Assembly (NCBI GenBank): GCA_948144175.1
Contig: CANXME010000529.1
Location: 1-64,000, forward strand
Direction: 5' to 3'
DNA length: 64,000 nucleotides
Source of the DNA: Closterium sp. NIES-65
Taxonomy: Eukaryota > Streptophyta > Zygnematophyceae > Desmidiales > Closteriaceae
The notes under the pieces were generated by a model, which ran no database searches, had not been told where the DNA came from, and worked only from the letters and a program-made list of their open reading frames with translations. Position 1 is the stretch's first letter. Each line of letters begins with the position of its first letter. Shown one piece after another: positions 34,022-46,524 of the stretch. Made by a program: the position numbers and the translations under genes.

Positions 34022-37000
34022 TCATGAAAACAGGCCAGTGTGTCCTGTCTTTTCTCGCATCTTCTCCTGCCGCTGCAGCTCCTTCAGAGGGTCAGGGCTC
34101 CGGAAAGACCTTCGGCGCCGGCTGCATACAAAGGAGTGAGAAAATGGAGGGACACAACGAGACATGGTGCAATGTAAGGCTGCCACGGAGAGAAACATTT
34201 ACCATTCTGAAGGATGGGATGCGATAATTTACAGGCATACCGTTCTTTTTCATTCAAGATGGGAAACTCCGGCATGTCTTGCTGCGCCTTCAGCAGAGGC
34301 TCCTCCCTAAACCATGATTGGTTTGCAAACGAGTGGCACAATACCAATATGAAGCATGGGAAGAGAAGACAGGCGTACCGTTCTTTCTCGTTCAAGATGG
34401 GAAACTCGGGCATGTCTTGCTGCGCCTTCAGCAGAGGCTCCTCCCTAAACCATGACTGGTTTGCAAATGAGTGGCACAATACCAATATGAAGCATGGGAA
34501 GAGAAGACAGGCGTACCGTTCTTTCTCGTTCAAGATCGGAAACTCGGGCATGTCTTGCTGCGCCATCGGCAGCGGCTCCTCCCTAAACCACGCGTGATTC
34601 GCCGCATCCGCAGCACTGATCCGACGGCTGGGATCGCACGCGAGCATCCGCGACAGCAAATCAAACCCCGCCTCTGACAGCGTCGGCTTCCCGCCAATCG
34701 AAATCGCCGGAAACAGCTCCCTCAGCCGATTCACCGTGAAAGACGGAAACCGGGCTCCCTTTTTGCACGCGGGCAGCTCCGAAAACCCTCGCCAGGTGTC
34801 GTCAGTGGGGGTGCCGAGGAGCGAGAAGATCTTTTGCAGCTGCTCTATTTCGGATTCTCCTTTGAAGAGTGGTTTCTTGGTCATTATTTCGGCCATGATG
34901 CATCCCATGGACCACACGTCGATGGCCGTGGAATACTCCTTTTGGCCCAGCAGCAGCTCAGGTGCTCTGGCGGGCGGTGGGTGATGGGTGATGGGAGGAG
35001 AGAGAACGAAGTGAGTGGGGGGGATGAGAAGAGAAATGAGCGCATTTGTGGAAAATCACCACTCACCCGTACCACAATGCATCCTAGAGACCACCCATCT
35101 ATGGCTATTTGTGGAACACTCCTTTTGCCACAGCAGCAGCTCTGGTATTGGCATACTTGTGGCACAGTGTAAGGAACACTCACCGTTACCATAGGGTAAC
35201 CACAGGCTGTGTATACAGGCGCAGCGGATTCCCATACTGCCGCACCAGACCAAAGTCATATCTTGATCCCCCCGGCATTGTTCATGAGCAGATTCACGCA
35301 TACCATGCACCTGCAGCCCAGCACACCTATAGCAAAGAAGACTCCTGCAGGGTACCCCAGAGTAAAACTGAAAATCACCACTCACCGGTACCACAGAGTA
35401 ACCACAGGCTGAGTGTACGGCCGCAGCGGCGGATCCCCATACCGCCTCGCCAGGCCATAATCACATATCCTGATCCCCATACCGCCTCGCCAGGCCATAA
35501 TCACATATCCTGATCCCCATACCGCCTCGCCAGGCCATAATCACATATCCTGATCCCCATACCGCCTCGCCAGGCCATAATCACATATCCTGATCCCCAT
35601 ACCGCCTCGCCAGGCCATAATCACATATCCTGATCCCCATACCGCCTCGCCAGGCCATAATCACATATCCTGATCCCCATACCGCCTCGCCAGGCCATAA
35701 TCACATATCCTGATCCCCATACCGCCTCGCCAGGCCATAATCACATATCCTGATCCCCATACCGCCTCGCCAGGCCATAATCACATATCCTGATCCCCAT
35801 ACCGCCTCGCCAGGCCATAATCACATATCCTGATCCCCATACCGCCTCGCCAGGCCATAATCACATATCCTGATCCCCATACCGCCTCGCCAGGCCATAA
35901 TCACATATCCTGATCCCCATACCGCCTCGCCAGGCCATAATCACATATCCTGATCCCCATACCGCCTCGCCAGGCCATAATCACATATCCTGATCCCCAT
36001 ACCGCCTCGCCAGGCCATAATCACATATCCTGATCCCCATACCGCCTCGCCAGGCCATAATCACATATCCTGATCCCCATACCGCCTCGCCAGGCCATAA
36101 TCACATATCCTGATCCCCATACCGCCTCGCCAGGCCATAATCACATATCCTGATCCCCATACCGCCTCGCCAGACCATAATCACATATCCTGATCCCCAT
36201 ACCGCCTCGCCAGGCCATAATCACATATCCTGATCCCCATACCGCCTCGCCAGGCCATAATCACATATCCTGATCCCCATACCGCCTCGCCAGGCCATAA
36301 TCACATATCCTGATCCCCATACCGCCTCGCCAGGCCATAATCACATATCCTGATCCCCATACCGCCTCGCCAGGCCATAATCACATATCCTGATCCCCAT
36401 ACCGCCTCGCCAGGCCATAATCACATATCCTGATCCCCATACCGCCTCGCCAGGCCATAATCACATATCCTGATCCCCATACCGCCTCGCCAGGCCATAA
36501 TCACATATCCTGATCCCCATACCGCCTCGCCAGGCCATAATCACATATCCTGATCCCCATACCGCCTCGCCAGGCCATAATCACATATCCTGATCCCCAT
36601 ACCGCCTCGCCAGGCCATAATCACATATCCTGATCCCCATACCGCCTCGCCAGGCCATAATCACATATCCTGATCCCCATACCGCCTCGCCAGGCCATAA
36701 TCACATATCCTGATCCCCATACCGCCTCGCCAGGCCATAATCACATATCCTGATCCCCATACCGCCTCGCCAGGCCATAATCACATATCCTGATCCCATA
36801 CCGCCTCGCCAGACCATAATCACATATCCTGATCCCCATACCGCCTCGCCAGGCCATAATCACATATCCTGATCCCCATACCGCCTCGCCAGGCCATAAT
36901 CACATATCCTGATCCCCATACCGCCTCGCCAGGCCATAATCACATATCCTGATCCCCATACCGCCTCGCCAGGCCATAATCACATATCCTGATCCCCATA

Positions 37001-40000
37001 CCGCCTCGCCAGGCCATAATCACATATCCTGATCCCCATACCGCCTCGCCAGGCCATAATCACATATCCTGATCCCCATACCGCCTCGCCAGGCCATAAT
37101 CACATATCCTGATCCCCATACCGCCTCGCCAGGCCATAATCACATATCCTGATCCCCATACCGCCTCGCCATGCCATAATCACATATCCTGATCCCCATA
37201 CCGCCTCGCCAGGCCATAATCACATATCCTGATCCCCATACCGCCTCGCCAGGCCATAATCACATATCCTGATCCCCATACCGCCTCGCCAGGCCATAAT
37301 CACATATCCTGATCCCCATACCGCCTCGCCAGGCCATAATCACATATCCTGATCCCCATACCGCCTCGCCAGGCCATAATCACATATCCTGATCCCCATA
37401 CCGCCTCGCCAGGCCATAATCACATATCCTGATCCCCATACCGCCTCGCCAGGCCATAATCACATATCCTGATTCCCATACCGCCTCGCCAGGCCATAAT
37501 CACATATCCTGATCCCCATACCGCCTCGCCAGGCCATAATCACATATCCTGATCCCCATACCGCCTCGCCAGGCCATAATCACATATCCTGATCCCCATA
37601 CCGCCTCGCCAGGCCATAATCACATATCCTGATCCCCATACCGCCTCGCCAGGCCATAATCACATATCCTGATCCCCATACCGCCTCGCCAGGCCATAAT
37701 CACATATCCTGATCCCCATACCGCCTCGCCATGCCATAATCACATATCCTGATCCCCATACCGCCTCGCCAGGCCATAATCACATATCCTGATCCCCATA
37801 CCGCCTCGCCAGGCCATAATCACATATCCTGATCCCCATACCGCCTCGCCAGGCCATAATCACATATCCTGATCCCCATACCGCCTCGCCAGGCCATAAT
37901 CACATATCCTGATCCCCATACCGCCTCGCCAGGCCATAATCACATATCCTGATCCCCATACCGCCTCGCCAGGCCATAATCACATATCCTGATCCCCATA
38001 CCGCCTCGCCAGGCCATAATCACATATCCTGATTCCCATACCGCCTCGCCAGGCCATAATCACATATCCTGATCCCCATACCGCCTCGCCAGGCCATAAT
38101 CACATATCCTGATCCCCATACCGCCTCGCCAGGCCATAATCACATATCCTGATCCCCATACCGCCTCGCCAGGCCATAATCACATATCCTGATCCCCATA
38201 CCGCCTCGCCATGCCATAATCACATATCCTGATCCCCATACCGCCTCGCCAGGCCATAATCACATATCCTGATCCCCATACCGCCTCGCCATGCCATAAT
38301 CACATATCCTGATCCCCCCCGCGTTGTTCATGAGCAACGACTCACTGTGCAGAAGAAAACATTTGTGATATGAGTTGGCTCGTACCTGTACCATAGGGTA
38401 GCCACAGGCTGGGTGTACGGCTGCAGCGGATCCCCATACTGCCTCGCCAGGCCAAAGTCACGTCACACCTGCAGTACACAGACACTTGTACCGCAGGGAA
38501 AAGAACACCTACCTGTACCACAGGGTAACCACGGGCTGAGTGTACGGCCGAAGCGGATCCCCATATTGTCTCGCCAGGCCAAAATCGCATATCTTGATCC
38601 CCCCCGCGTTGTTCATGAGCAGATTCGACGTCTTCAGATCCCGATGCAGCACCCAATTCGCATGCATGTAGCTTATCCCCTCTAGAAGCTGCTTCACTAA
38701 ACACTTCACCTCCGCCTGCCCGAAGGGCCTTGGCATTGCGTCTAAAAGCACCTTTAAGTCATGCTCTACATATTCCATCACCATGAAAACCCGATCCATG
38801 GATGAATTAACTACCATCTCCTTCACCCCCACGATCGCCGGGTGGTCTAGAGACAATAGTATATTAATCTCCCGGAGCGACGTCAGCGGGAAACCCTCTC
38901 GCTCCTTCTCCATCTTGACTCGTTTGAGAGCATAAATCTCCCCGGTTTCTTTGTCCCGAGCGCGATGCACCACACCGTACACGCCCTCCCCGAGCACGTC
39001 GAGCCGTTCAAAAGAGTCCACACTGCGACAGCCGCCGAATATGGCTTTCACCGCTGCTGCATCGGCTGCTGCTTCTGCTGCTGCTTCTGCTGCTCCTGCT
39101 TCTGACAACGATGGATCATAGGGAAGAGGAGACGTGGAGCTCTCCCGGAACTTATCATCCCTCCTTCGATCATCAATCCCTTCGTTATCTCCTTTTCTAT
39201 CCACATCACCCTCATCCTCGTCCTTACCCTCACCATCAGCCTCCCTCTCTGCCTTCTTCCTCCCCTCTTCGATACCTCCCCCACCTTCTCCTTCCTTCAC
39301 ACTCTCACCCCCTCTACTGCCAACCTCTTCACTATCACCACCCTCCCTCCACCTCCTCTTGCTCCTACCTCCCTCCTGCTCCTCCCCTTTTCCCTTCCCC
39401 TTCCCGTTCCCCTCCTCATCTCCCTCCCCCTCCCCCTCCCCCTCCCCCTCCATAGTATTAGCCCCCCCGTCTCTCCTTCCACCCCTATCATTAGGGGTAT
39501 TATCCCCCGTTCTACCCTCCTCATCCGGGGTACTAACCCTCATTCTACCCTCCTCATCCGGGGTATTAACCCTCGCTCTACCCTCCTCATCTGCTCCCTC
39601 TCCTGCTCCTTCCCCTGCTCCCTCCTCCTCCTCCTCTTCATCCAACCATCTGCTACCCCATTTCGAACCACCCACTCCCTCCGTTCGCTCCCTTCCCTCC
39701 TCCTCCTTCCCCCCTTCCTCCTCCCCATGCCCTGCCGCCATATCCCCCACCTCACCTTCCTCTCTCCACCCTTCCTTCTCTCCCTCTCCGCCACTCATCT
39801 CCTCCTCTCCCCCCCTTGCTCTCCCCTTTCTCCCTTCATCCCCCTTTCCCTTCCCTTCCATCCCTTCTTCCATATCTCCCACTTCATCATCTCCCCACCT
39901 GCTCCTCTTTACACTTCCCCCTACTCTCTTCCTCTCCTCTCCTTCCTCCAATTCCTCTCCATCCTCCCTCCGACCTCTCTTCTTACCCCCCTCCCCCTCC

Positions 40001-43000
40001 CCGTCCTCCTCTTCCCCCTCCCCCCACTCCGCCCCTCCCTCCCCCGCCTCTCTCTCTCTCCGTGCCAGCTCAGCAATTAGCCTCATCCTCTCTCTCTTCC
40101 TAGCTTCCAATTCCTCCTCTACCGCACTTCTATTCCCCTTGCTCAATAACCCTGTTCCTTGTCCTCCTTCCGCAAGGGCACTGCTGCTCTTGTCATCTCC
40201 AGGCCTCAATCCCCCACTTCTCACATCCCCACTCCGCGCATCCCCCCCCTCCCTCCCTCCATCATAACCCATGCCTCTTGCCATACCTCTACCCATGCCC
40301 CTACCCATGCCTCTGCCCATCTCCCCATCCATACCACCCCCCCCCCTACCCCCATCCCTACCCATGCCTCTTCCCATTCCCCTCCCCAAGTCGTTCATAC
40401 CCCCCCTCCCCATTCCCCTGCCCATTTCCCCATCCATGCCCCCCCTCCCCATTCCCCTGCCCATCCCGCCCCTCCCCACGCCCCACTCCCTGCCTCGCCC
40501 CCTCCCCGTCATAGCCCCATCCCCAGCCCTCCATGTTCCCTCCCCTTGCCACTCCTCCCCAGGCCTCCGGGTTTCATCCCCCTTCCACCCATCCCCGGGC
40601 CTCCTTGCCCCATCCCCCTTCCACCCCTCACGGCTCCTCCCTTCACCAGCCCTCCCCTCTGCCCACTCCTCGCCAGGTCTCCCATCCCCCCCTTGATCTC
40701 TCAAAAAGCTCCTGCCTCTCCCACCCACAGGCCCCCCTCTTCTCATCTCCCCTTCCTCGTCCCTCCGCTCGTCCTCATCTCCTGTGTCCTCTCCTCGCCT
40801 CTCCTCCCCTCTCCTCTCCTGTTCTCCTGCCTTTCGAAAAGAAGGCTTCTGAAACTCGCTGCTGCCGCCCCTGCCCCTCCCGTCCCCACTTCCCCTCCCA
40901 TCCCCACTGCCCCTCTCATCCCCTCTCCCCTCCTTCTGTCCTCTCCCTTCCACCCCCTCTGACCCACCATGATCCTCCTCTGAACCATCCCTTCTCACTC
41001 TCCCCTCCCTCCTCTTCGCCTCCCTCCCTCTCTCTTCTCCTCCTCTCTCATCCCTACCCATCCCCCTCCTCCCTCTCTCATCTCGCTCCCCCTCTTCCCT
41101 CCCTTTCTCTTCCTTTCCTCGATCTTCTTTCACCCTCCTCTCCTCCTCTCTCCCTTCCCTCCCATGCTCTCCCCTATCCCTATCCTTCTCCTCCTTCCTC
41201 TTCCGTCCCTTCTCCTCCTCCCTCTTCCCCTCACGACCATCCTGCCCACTCTCTCGATGCCCAACCTTATGCCTCCCTTTCTCCCTCCCCTCCTCCCCCT
41301 CATCCTCTCTCTCCCTCTTCCTACCACCTGCCTTGTCACGACCATGCCTATCTGTTTCTTTCTCCCCATCCTTCTGCCCATCCTTGTGCCTACTTTCGCG
41401 TTCCTTCCCACGCCCGTCCCCACGATCCCTTGTCTCCTCACCTCCAACCATTGACGCCTTTTCCTTATCACTACTTCGTCCCCTTACTTCTCTCTCTCTG
41501 TCTCTCCTTTCTTTTGCTTCCCCTTTTGGTCCCTCTCTCTCCCTCTCTTTCTCCTTCTCCTTCAACCTTTCTTTTTCTCGCTCCCTTTCCTTCTCGTGGC
41601 CTTTTCCGCTTTCCCTCTCCTCCCTCCTCTCCCCTCCTTTCCCTCCATCCTTCTCCCTCCTTTCCCTCTCCCGCCTCCTCAACTCATCCCCCTTATCATC
41701 TCTCTCCTCCCTTTCTCTTTCCTTCTCATGCCCCTTCTCCCTCCCCCCCTCCTTGTCACGCCTCCTCTCATTTTCTCTACCCCTCTCATGCCCCCTCTCC
41801 TTCTCTCCCCCCCTCTCCCTCTCCTTCTCTTTCTCCCTCTCCTTCTCCTTCTCCTTCTCCTTCTCCCTCCCCTTCTCCCTCTCCCTCTCCCTCACCTTCT
41901 CCCTCTCTCCTCTCTCCTTCTCCCCGTCCCCCCTGTGCACTTCTCTCCTTTCCCTCCCTCCCTCCCTTCCTCCGCTCCCCTGCCCCTCATGCAGCTCCTC
42001 CTCTTCCCGTTCCAATTGCTGCAAGTCTCTTTGTGACCCCCGCCTCACACCCATGCCTTTCCCTCGCAACCCACCCCTTTCACCCTCCTCTTCCTTCCCT
42101 ATCTTCCCTACCTCTTTTCTCCTTCCTCCCTCTCCTCCCTCTCCTCCTCCCCCCTCCCTCAGATCCCCTATTGAGCCTCTCCTAACGCCCATGCCCCCAA
42201 CCGCCCTTGCACCAACCCTCTCGGCCTCCTCTCTCACTTCCCCTGCCTCTCCCTTCCGTCTCTCCTCTACCTCCTCTCTCCCCTCTCTACCCTCTCTCCT
42301 CTCTCTCTCCTCTCTCTTCCCTCTTTTTCCACCCTCCTCTCCCTCCCCTCGCTCTAACTCATTCAAATCTCCTCTGGAGCCCTGCCGTATTCCCATTCCT
42401 GTCGTGTTTTGGATCGACTCAAAACACAACTCCTTTACATCTCCTCTGGACCCTCGTCGTACACCCATTCCTGTCCCACCACCCCTTTCACCAGCACCCT
42501 TATCGTTCCCCTCATCCCTCCCCTCACCCCTCCCCTCACCTCTCACCTCACGCCTCTCCATAGCCCTCCCCCTCCTCCACGTCTCCTCCCCCTCCTCACT
42601 CGCCTCGCTATCACTCAAATCAGACGCAGACAAAGACAGCTCCGATGATTCCTCACTGCTACTGCTGCTGCTACTGCTCCCGCTCTTCCTCCTCCCAGCC
42701 TCTGCAGACCTCTGTTCGGCAGCCACACCTGCAATGACCTCCCGTCCTCCCTTCTCAAGAGAAACTTCTTTCGAGTCTTGTGTTGGGAGTTCCCCCTGGC
42801 CTGCAGGTGTAAAGCCTTGTTGTTCCAAGTCCGCCCTCTGCTGCTCCTCTTTCCCGCTTGCACTGCCATGACCCTGCCCTCTCTCTCCTCCTGCTCCACT
42901 CGCTTTCTGAGGCGCCTCATAAGCTAAACCATCGTGGTTCGAACCCCTCTCTCCTCCTGCCCTACTCGCAATGAGCACGTCACTGTCTCTGTCTCTGACT

Positions 43001-45489
43001 CTAGTCCTGTCTCTTTCCCCGTTCCTCTCTGCACCTTTCCCTTCCCCATACCTTTCATCCTCTCCTGCTACCCCTGCTGGAATCTTCCTAATTCTAGCGT
43101 CCTCACTCGCCGCACTCTCGTCCCCTCCCCCACTATCTCTTCCCCTCCTCATGTCGTCCTTCACGCCACCCAATTCCCGCCTCTCCTCCCCCTCTGATCC
43201 TCCCATCTTTCCAGGATCTCTATTTCCTTCTTCTCCTTCTCTCTCTCGCTCATTGCCCCAATAACCCTGCTCTCCCTCGTCTTCGCTCTCTCCCTCCCCC
43301 CAATCCACCCTCTCCTCCTCCTCCCCCTCCTCCTCCTTATCCTCCTCCCCCTCCCTCTCTCTCACTCGCTCTCCCCTGCCTGCCTCCCCCTTCGTCTTTA
43401 TCTCATTTCCTCCTATTCCCTCCGCCTCCCCGTTGCCAACCCCCGTTTCTATCACCCTAGCCCTCTCCTGCGGCTCTTGCTCCTCTTCCAACTCGTTTAG
43501 GTCATCCATCCAATTCTTCTCCGCATTATCACGCTCCTTACTATCACGCTCATCCCTATCACGCTCATCCCTATCACGCTCATCCCTATCACGTTCCCGC
43601 TCCTTACTATCACGCTCCTTAAAGTCACTCCCCCCGCCTCCATCAAACTCCCCTTCCTCAATCTCCCCCTCCTCTCCCCCCACCGCCATCCCCTCTTTCT
43701 CCTCCCATGCCCCACCGCCCATCTCCCCATCCTCCTCCTCATCAATACGATCATCACCACTCCCAACCGCATCTCTTTCCCTTCCAACCCCCACGTCACC
43801 CCTCTCCCCCCTCTCCTCCCTCACCCCCTGGTCCTCAAACCCCTCGTACCCCCCTCCCCTGTTCTCGCCCTCCTCCCTCTCCTCCCCATCCCACCCCATC
43901 GCTTCTTCCCCTTCTTCTAGTTCCCCAAAACTCGGCCGCACTATAGCCTCCGCTCCCAAACGGCTTCCATTGAACTCCCTTCCCCTCTCGCTCCTCTCGC
44001 TTCTCTCGCTCCTCTCGCGTGAACCGTCCTTTGAATAAGCGCCTCTTTCTCGTGACTTGTCTCTAGAAGAAGCGTCCTTTTCTATCGAGTTGTCTTGTAA
44101 CGAAGCACCTCTAGCTGCACTCATTTCCACACACAGCGGGCTCCGACCAGCCTGGAAGCTCCTCACTCTCCGCTCGCTATTGTCACGCCCGTCAGAATCC
44201 CCCTTGCTCTGACTGTGACTGTGATTGTGGCTGTGCGAGGGCGAGTCCTTCTGCCAGTGGTGTGGGTATGGCCTACCCTCCCTCTCCTTCTCCCTCTCTC
44301 TCTCCCGCTCCCTGCTCCCTGCTCTCTCCATACTCCCCTTCCTCTCTCTGCTTCCCCAGCTCTCCACACTCCCCCTCCTCTCCACACGCCCCCTCTCCTC
44401 GCTTCTCCCCTCCCTGCCGCCCATATCACTCCCTCCCCGCTCCCTGCTGCTTCCGCGAAGCTGCTCCTTCTTATGCGGACTGCCGTCCGAACCCAATCGG
44501 GACCAGACCCCTTTACGCGTTACAGTGTTACCATCCCCATGATCCCGCTCATCCGTTCTCTCTTCCCTTTTCTCCTCCCTCCTCTCCTCCCTTCTCTCGT
44601 CCCTTCTTTCCTCCCTCTCCTCCCTCTCTTCCTCCCTTCCGTCCACCCGCCCATCCCTCCCACCTCTCACGTCGCCTTCACTCCTCCCCCCTCGCTCCGC
44701 CCAATCAGCCCCCCTGCTCCTCCCCATCCCCAGCTCGCCAGCCCCCCTTCCGCTTCCGTCCCTCCCCCACCGCCCCCCTCTTCCGCCTCTAAATCCGCCA
44801 TCACCCCTGCCCTCCCTTCCAAATCTCCCCCTCCCACCACCCCAATTCCCGTCGCCGCCCCTCTCCTCCCTACCGAACCTCCCCCTCAGGCCTCCCATTC
44901 CCGAACCTACATCCCCCCTTCCACCCCCCCCACGGAACCGCGGCTCCCGGTCCTCTCTCCCCTCACCGCTTGCCTCCTTTCCCCCGTCCCGCGCCTCTCG
45001 TTCCGCACCTTGCAGATGCATCAGCGGAGTTCTTTCCCCTCCATGCGGGCGCATAGGCGAATCCCTGTCTCTGTCCCTGTCCCTGTCTCTGTCTCTGTCT
45101 CTGTCTCTATCCCTTTCATGTCCAGTGGCCCTCAGTCTCTCGCGGAGATCTTCATTTGAAACCCTAACTCCTCCTCCTCCTCTCCTGTCGCCGGGACCTC
45201 TCGGCGGTAATCCACGGTCGTCCTTTTCTTTGACACTTCTCGCCAAATCTCCACCGTCCCTTGGATGAGCTGAGGCCATTACCGGATCCCTCGACGAACG
45301 TTCCTGGTAGTTTCCCCTCCATTTCTCGCCATCGGAACAATCGACACCGTCCGATCTCCGTCCTCCCCCGCGCGTATCTCCAAAACTCCTCCCAGCCGTC
45401 GATCTGTCATCGGAATGATGCCTTCCAGCAACTCTGGCCGTTAATTCAGCAGACAGACCTTTTCGCTCTGGAGGTTCCGGATCCATCAA
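34022..45489 (-). CDS. CDKG: Cyclin-dependent kinase, CDKG/CDK11 (PITSLRE) type, giant N-terminal region
   Basis: Nuclear Ser/Thr kinase; CDK11/CDKG members act with L-type cyclins in transcription and splicing (family knowledge). Exons 38513-45489, 34517-34966 and 34022-34121 join in frame through split Arg codons (AG|A and CG|C), giving 2508 aa. The kinase domain starts near residue 2160: Gly loop GEGVYG, Lys about 2189, the signature PLTSLREIN about 2201, HRDLK about 2282, DFG about 2302, then [20 protein letters not shown] and GTPTDDTW; the tail [16 protein letters not shown] is typical of CDKG. Residues 1-2150 are almost all R/E/D/G/K/S, with RD, RE and MGRGMGRG repeats, longer than any family member I know. 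The start is the first ATG of the frame ([11 protein letters not shown]). Confidence is high for the kinase and moderate for the start. Confidence 0.93.
34230..34507 (-). repeat. Two 3' echo copies of CDKG exon 2
   Basis: Two tandem copies of about 127 bp repeat the end of exon 2 ([23 protein letters not shown]) with its CG|GTAYGCC donor. They are separated by intron sequence encoding CHSFANQS. They lie in intron 2, downstream of the full exon, whose version reads [11 protein letters not shown]. Confidence 0.9.
35065..35270 (-). repeat. Echoes of CDKG exon 2 start and exon 1 end in intron 1
   Basis: At about 35070-35150 is a degraded copy of the exon 2 start ([12 protein letters not shown] for [12 protein letters not shown]), on the upstream side of exon 2. 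At about 35171-35270 is a degraded copy of the exon 1 end (the DFGLxRQYGxP and TQPVVTLWY segments), on the downstream side of exon 1. Confidence 0.75.
35446..38314 (-). repeat. 40-bp satellite (about 71 copies) derived from the DFG segment of CDKG
   Basis: Near-perfect head-to-tail array filling most of CDKG intron 1. The minus-strand unit encodes [13 protein letters not shown], a copy of [13 protein letters not shown] in exon 1 (38560-38600). The 40-bp period is not a multiple of three and all frames have stops, so it is non-coding as an array. Variation is slight: a few units with AGACC or ATGCC for AGGCC, two GATTCCC, and one 1-bp deletion near 36797. That homogeneity suggests recent expansion or ongoing exchange. 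Copy number may be inexact in the assembly. Confidence 0.95.
38390..38470 (-). repeat. 3' echo of CDKG exon 1
   Basis: Copy of [24 protein letters not shown] just downstream of the real exon end at 38513, with a TAC AG|GTACGAG donor-like junction. A third copy borders the satellite at about 35381-35470. Confidence 0.85.
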
Positions 45490-46524
45490 AACCGGGATCG
45501 GGAAACCCTAATGCACAAATTGATTAAAAAAGGAACAAGTTGGCCCACACCGAAATTAGGGAAATTAATGGAAAAATTAAACTAGGAAAATTGCAGGATC
45601 CACGAAAGCTAGTCAAACGTACATGGCCTCCAGTACGCGTCGGATCCGATCGGACGGTCCCGATTCAACCTCCGCCGCTCGTCCTAATCCAAGGCTGTTA
45701 CAAACCTCCAATGCCCGCCGACGCAGCCAAGGGAAATGGCAGTATCGAGAAAAGAGACGCGTACGGATAGGATAAGAAAAGAATCTGGCGATTCAGAAGA
45801 CCACTATTGACCAGAAAAACGAATTGGTAAGAGGAAAAACAACGGATGGTGGTGGATAAGGTAAGGTACAAATTGCATGCCCTGAGGTCAGAGTCTCAAG
45901 CAGGCTTCCCCAGCCCGGTGTCCTTCGACTTCACTCGCCTGTCGTGTGGAGAATCTTGAGGTTGGTGCAAAAGTTTTCAACGGGTACAGAGATTTTCCTC
46001 GTTAAGTAATTTTCACACTCTAAGAACTACGATGAAGCTGAGTTATAATTGATTTTACACTCTAGACAGCACATGCATATACATGGGATTTGTTCCTCTT
46101 ATTGAACGATGCCTCTCCACAGCCTAAGTACTCTAGAAGTGAAATTCCTGCATGCTAATAACCAGCACAACAATTAATACAAATGTCATCTTTCAATTTC
46201 TAGGTATTCAATTCAAACTTCACTCACAAAACAGGATCAGCACTTATTCACACTATGATGGTCACTTCGTGTGACTCACCCTACACTACTGCACCATTCT
46301 AAGCAAGTGCGCTACAGTAAAAGCACCATCTCAGGTTTATAATCAAGACTATCAGGACACAAATCACACTCCATCTGAAACATGGACCACTTCGTTCCAG
46401 GAAGCTTCATGAGCTTCCAACATACCATTAGAAAACCATCGTCCTGTCCTTTTCTTTTGAAGGACCCAGCTGGAGCTAATTTGTATTACTCACTACTAGC
46501 AAACGGTCAGCTTCCTTAGCTGTC
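45490..46524. other. Intergenic: CDKG upstream region and receptor-kinase 3' flank
   Basis: About 1 kb with no recognised gene; lower GC than its neighbours, especially 46000-46500. It should contain the CDKG promoter/5' UTR and the receptor kinase 3' UTR. No exon echoes were seen. Confidence 0.5.

Noticed and set aside
35446..38314. CRISPR-like regular array
   Set aside because: The 40-bp units are directly adjacent with no variable spacers, the host is eukaryotic, and the unit is derived from the CDKG exon.
39134..42871. Long plus-strand open frames rich in Ser, Pro, Leu and Phe (for example 40533-42185 and 41333-42871)
   Set aside because: They are antisense to the purine-rich CDKG exon, have only low-complexity composition, and arise because the pyrimidine-rich strand lacks stops.
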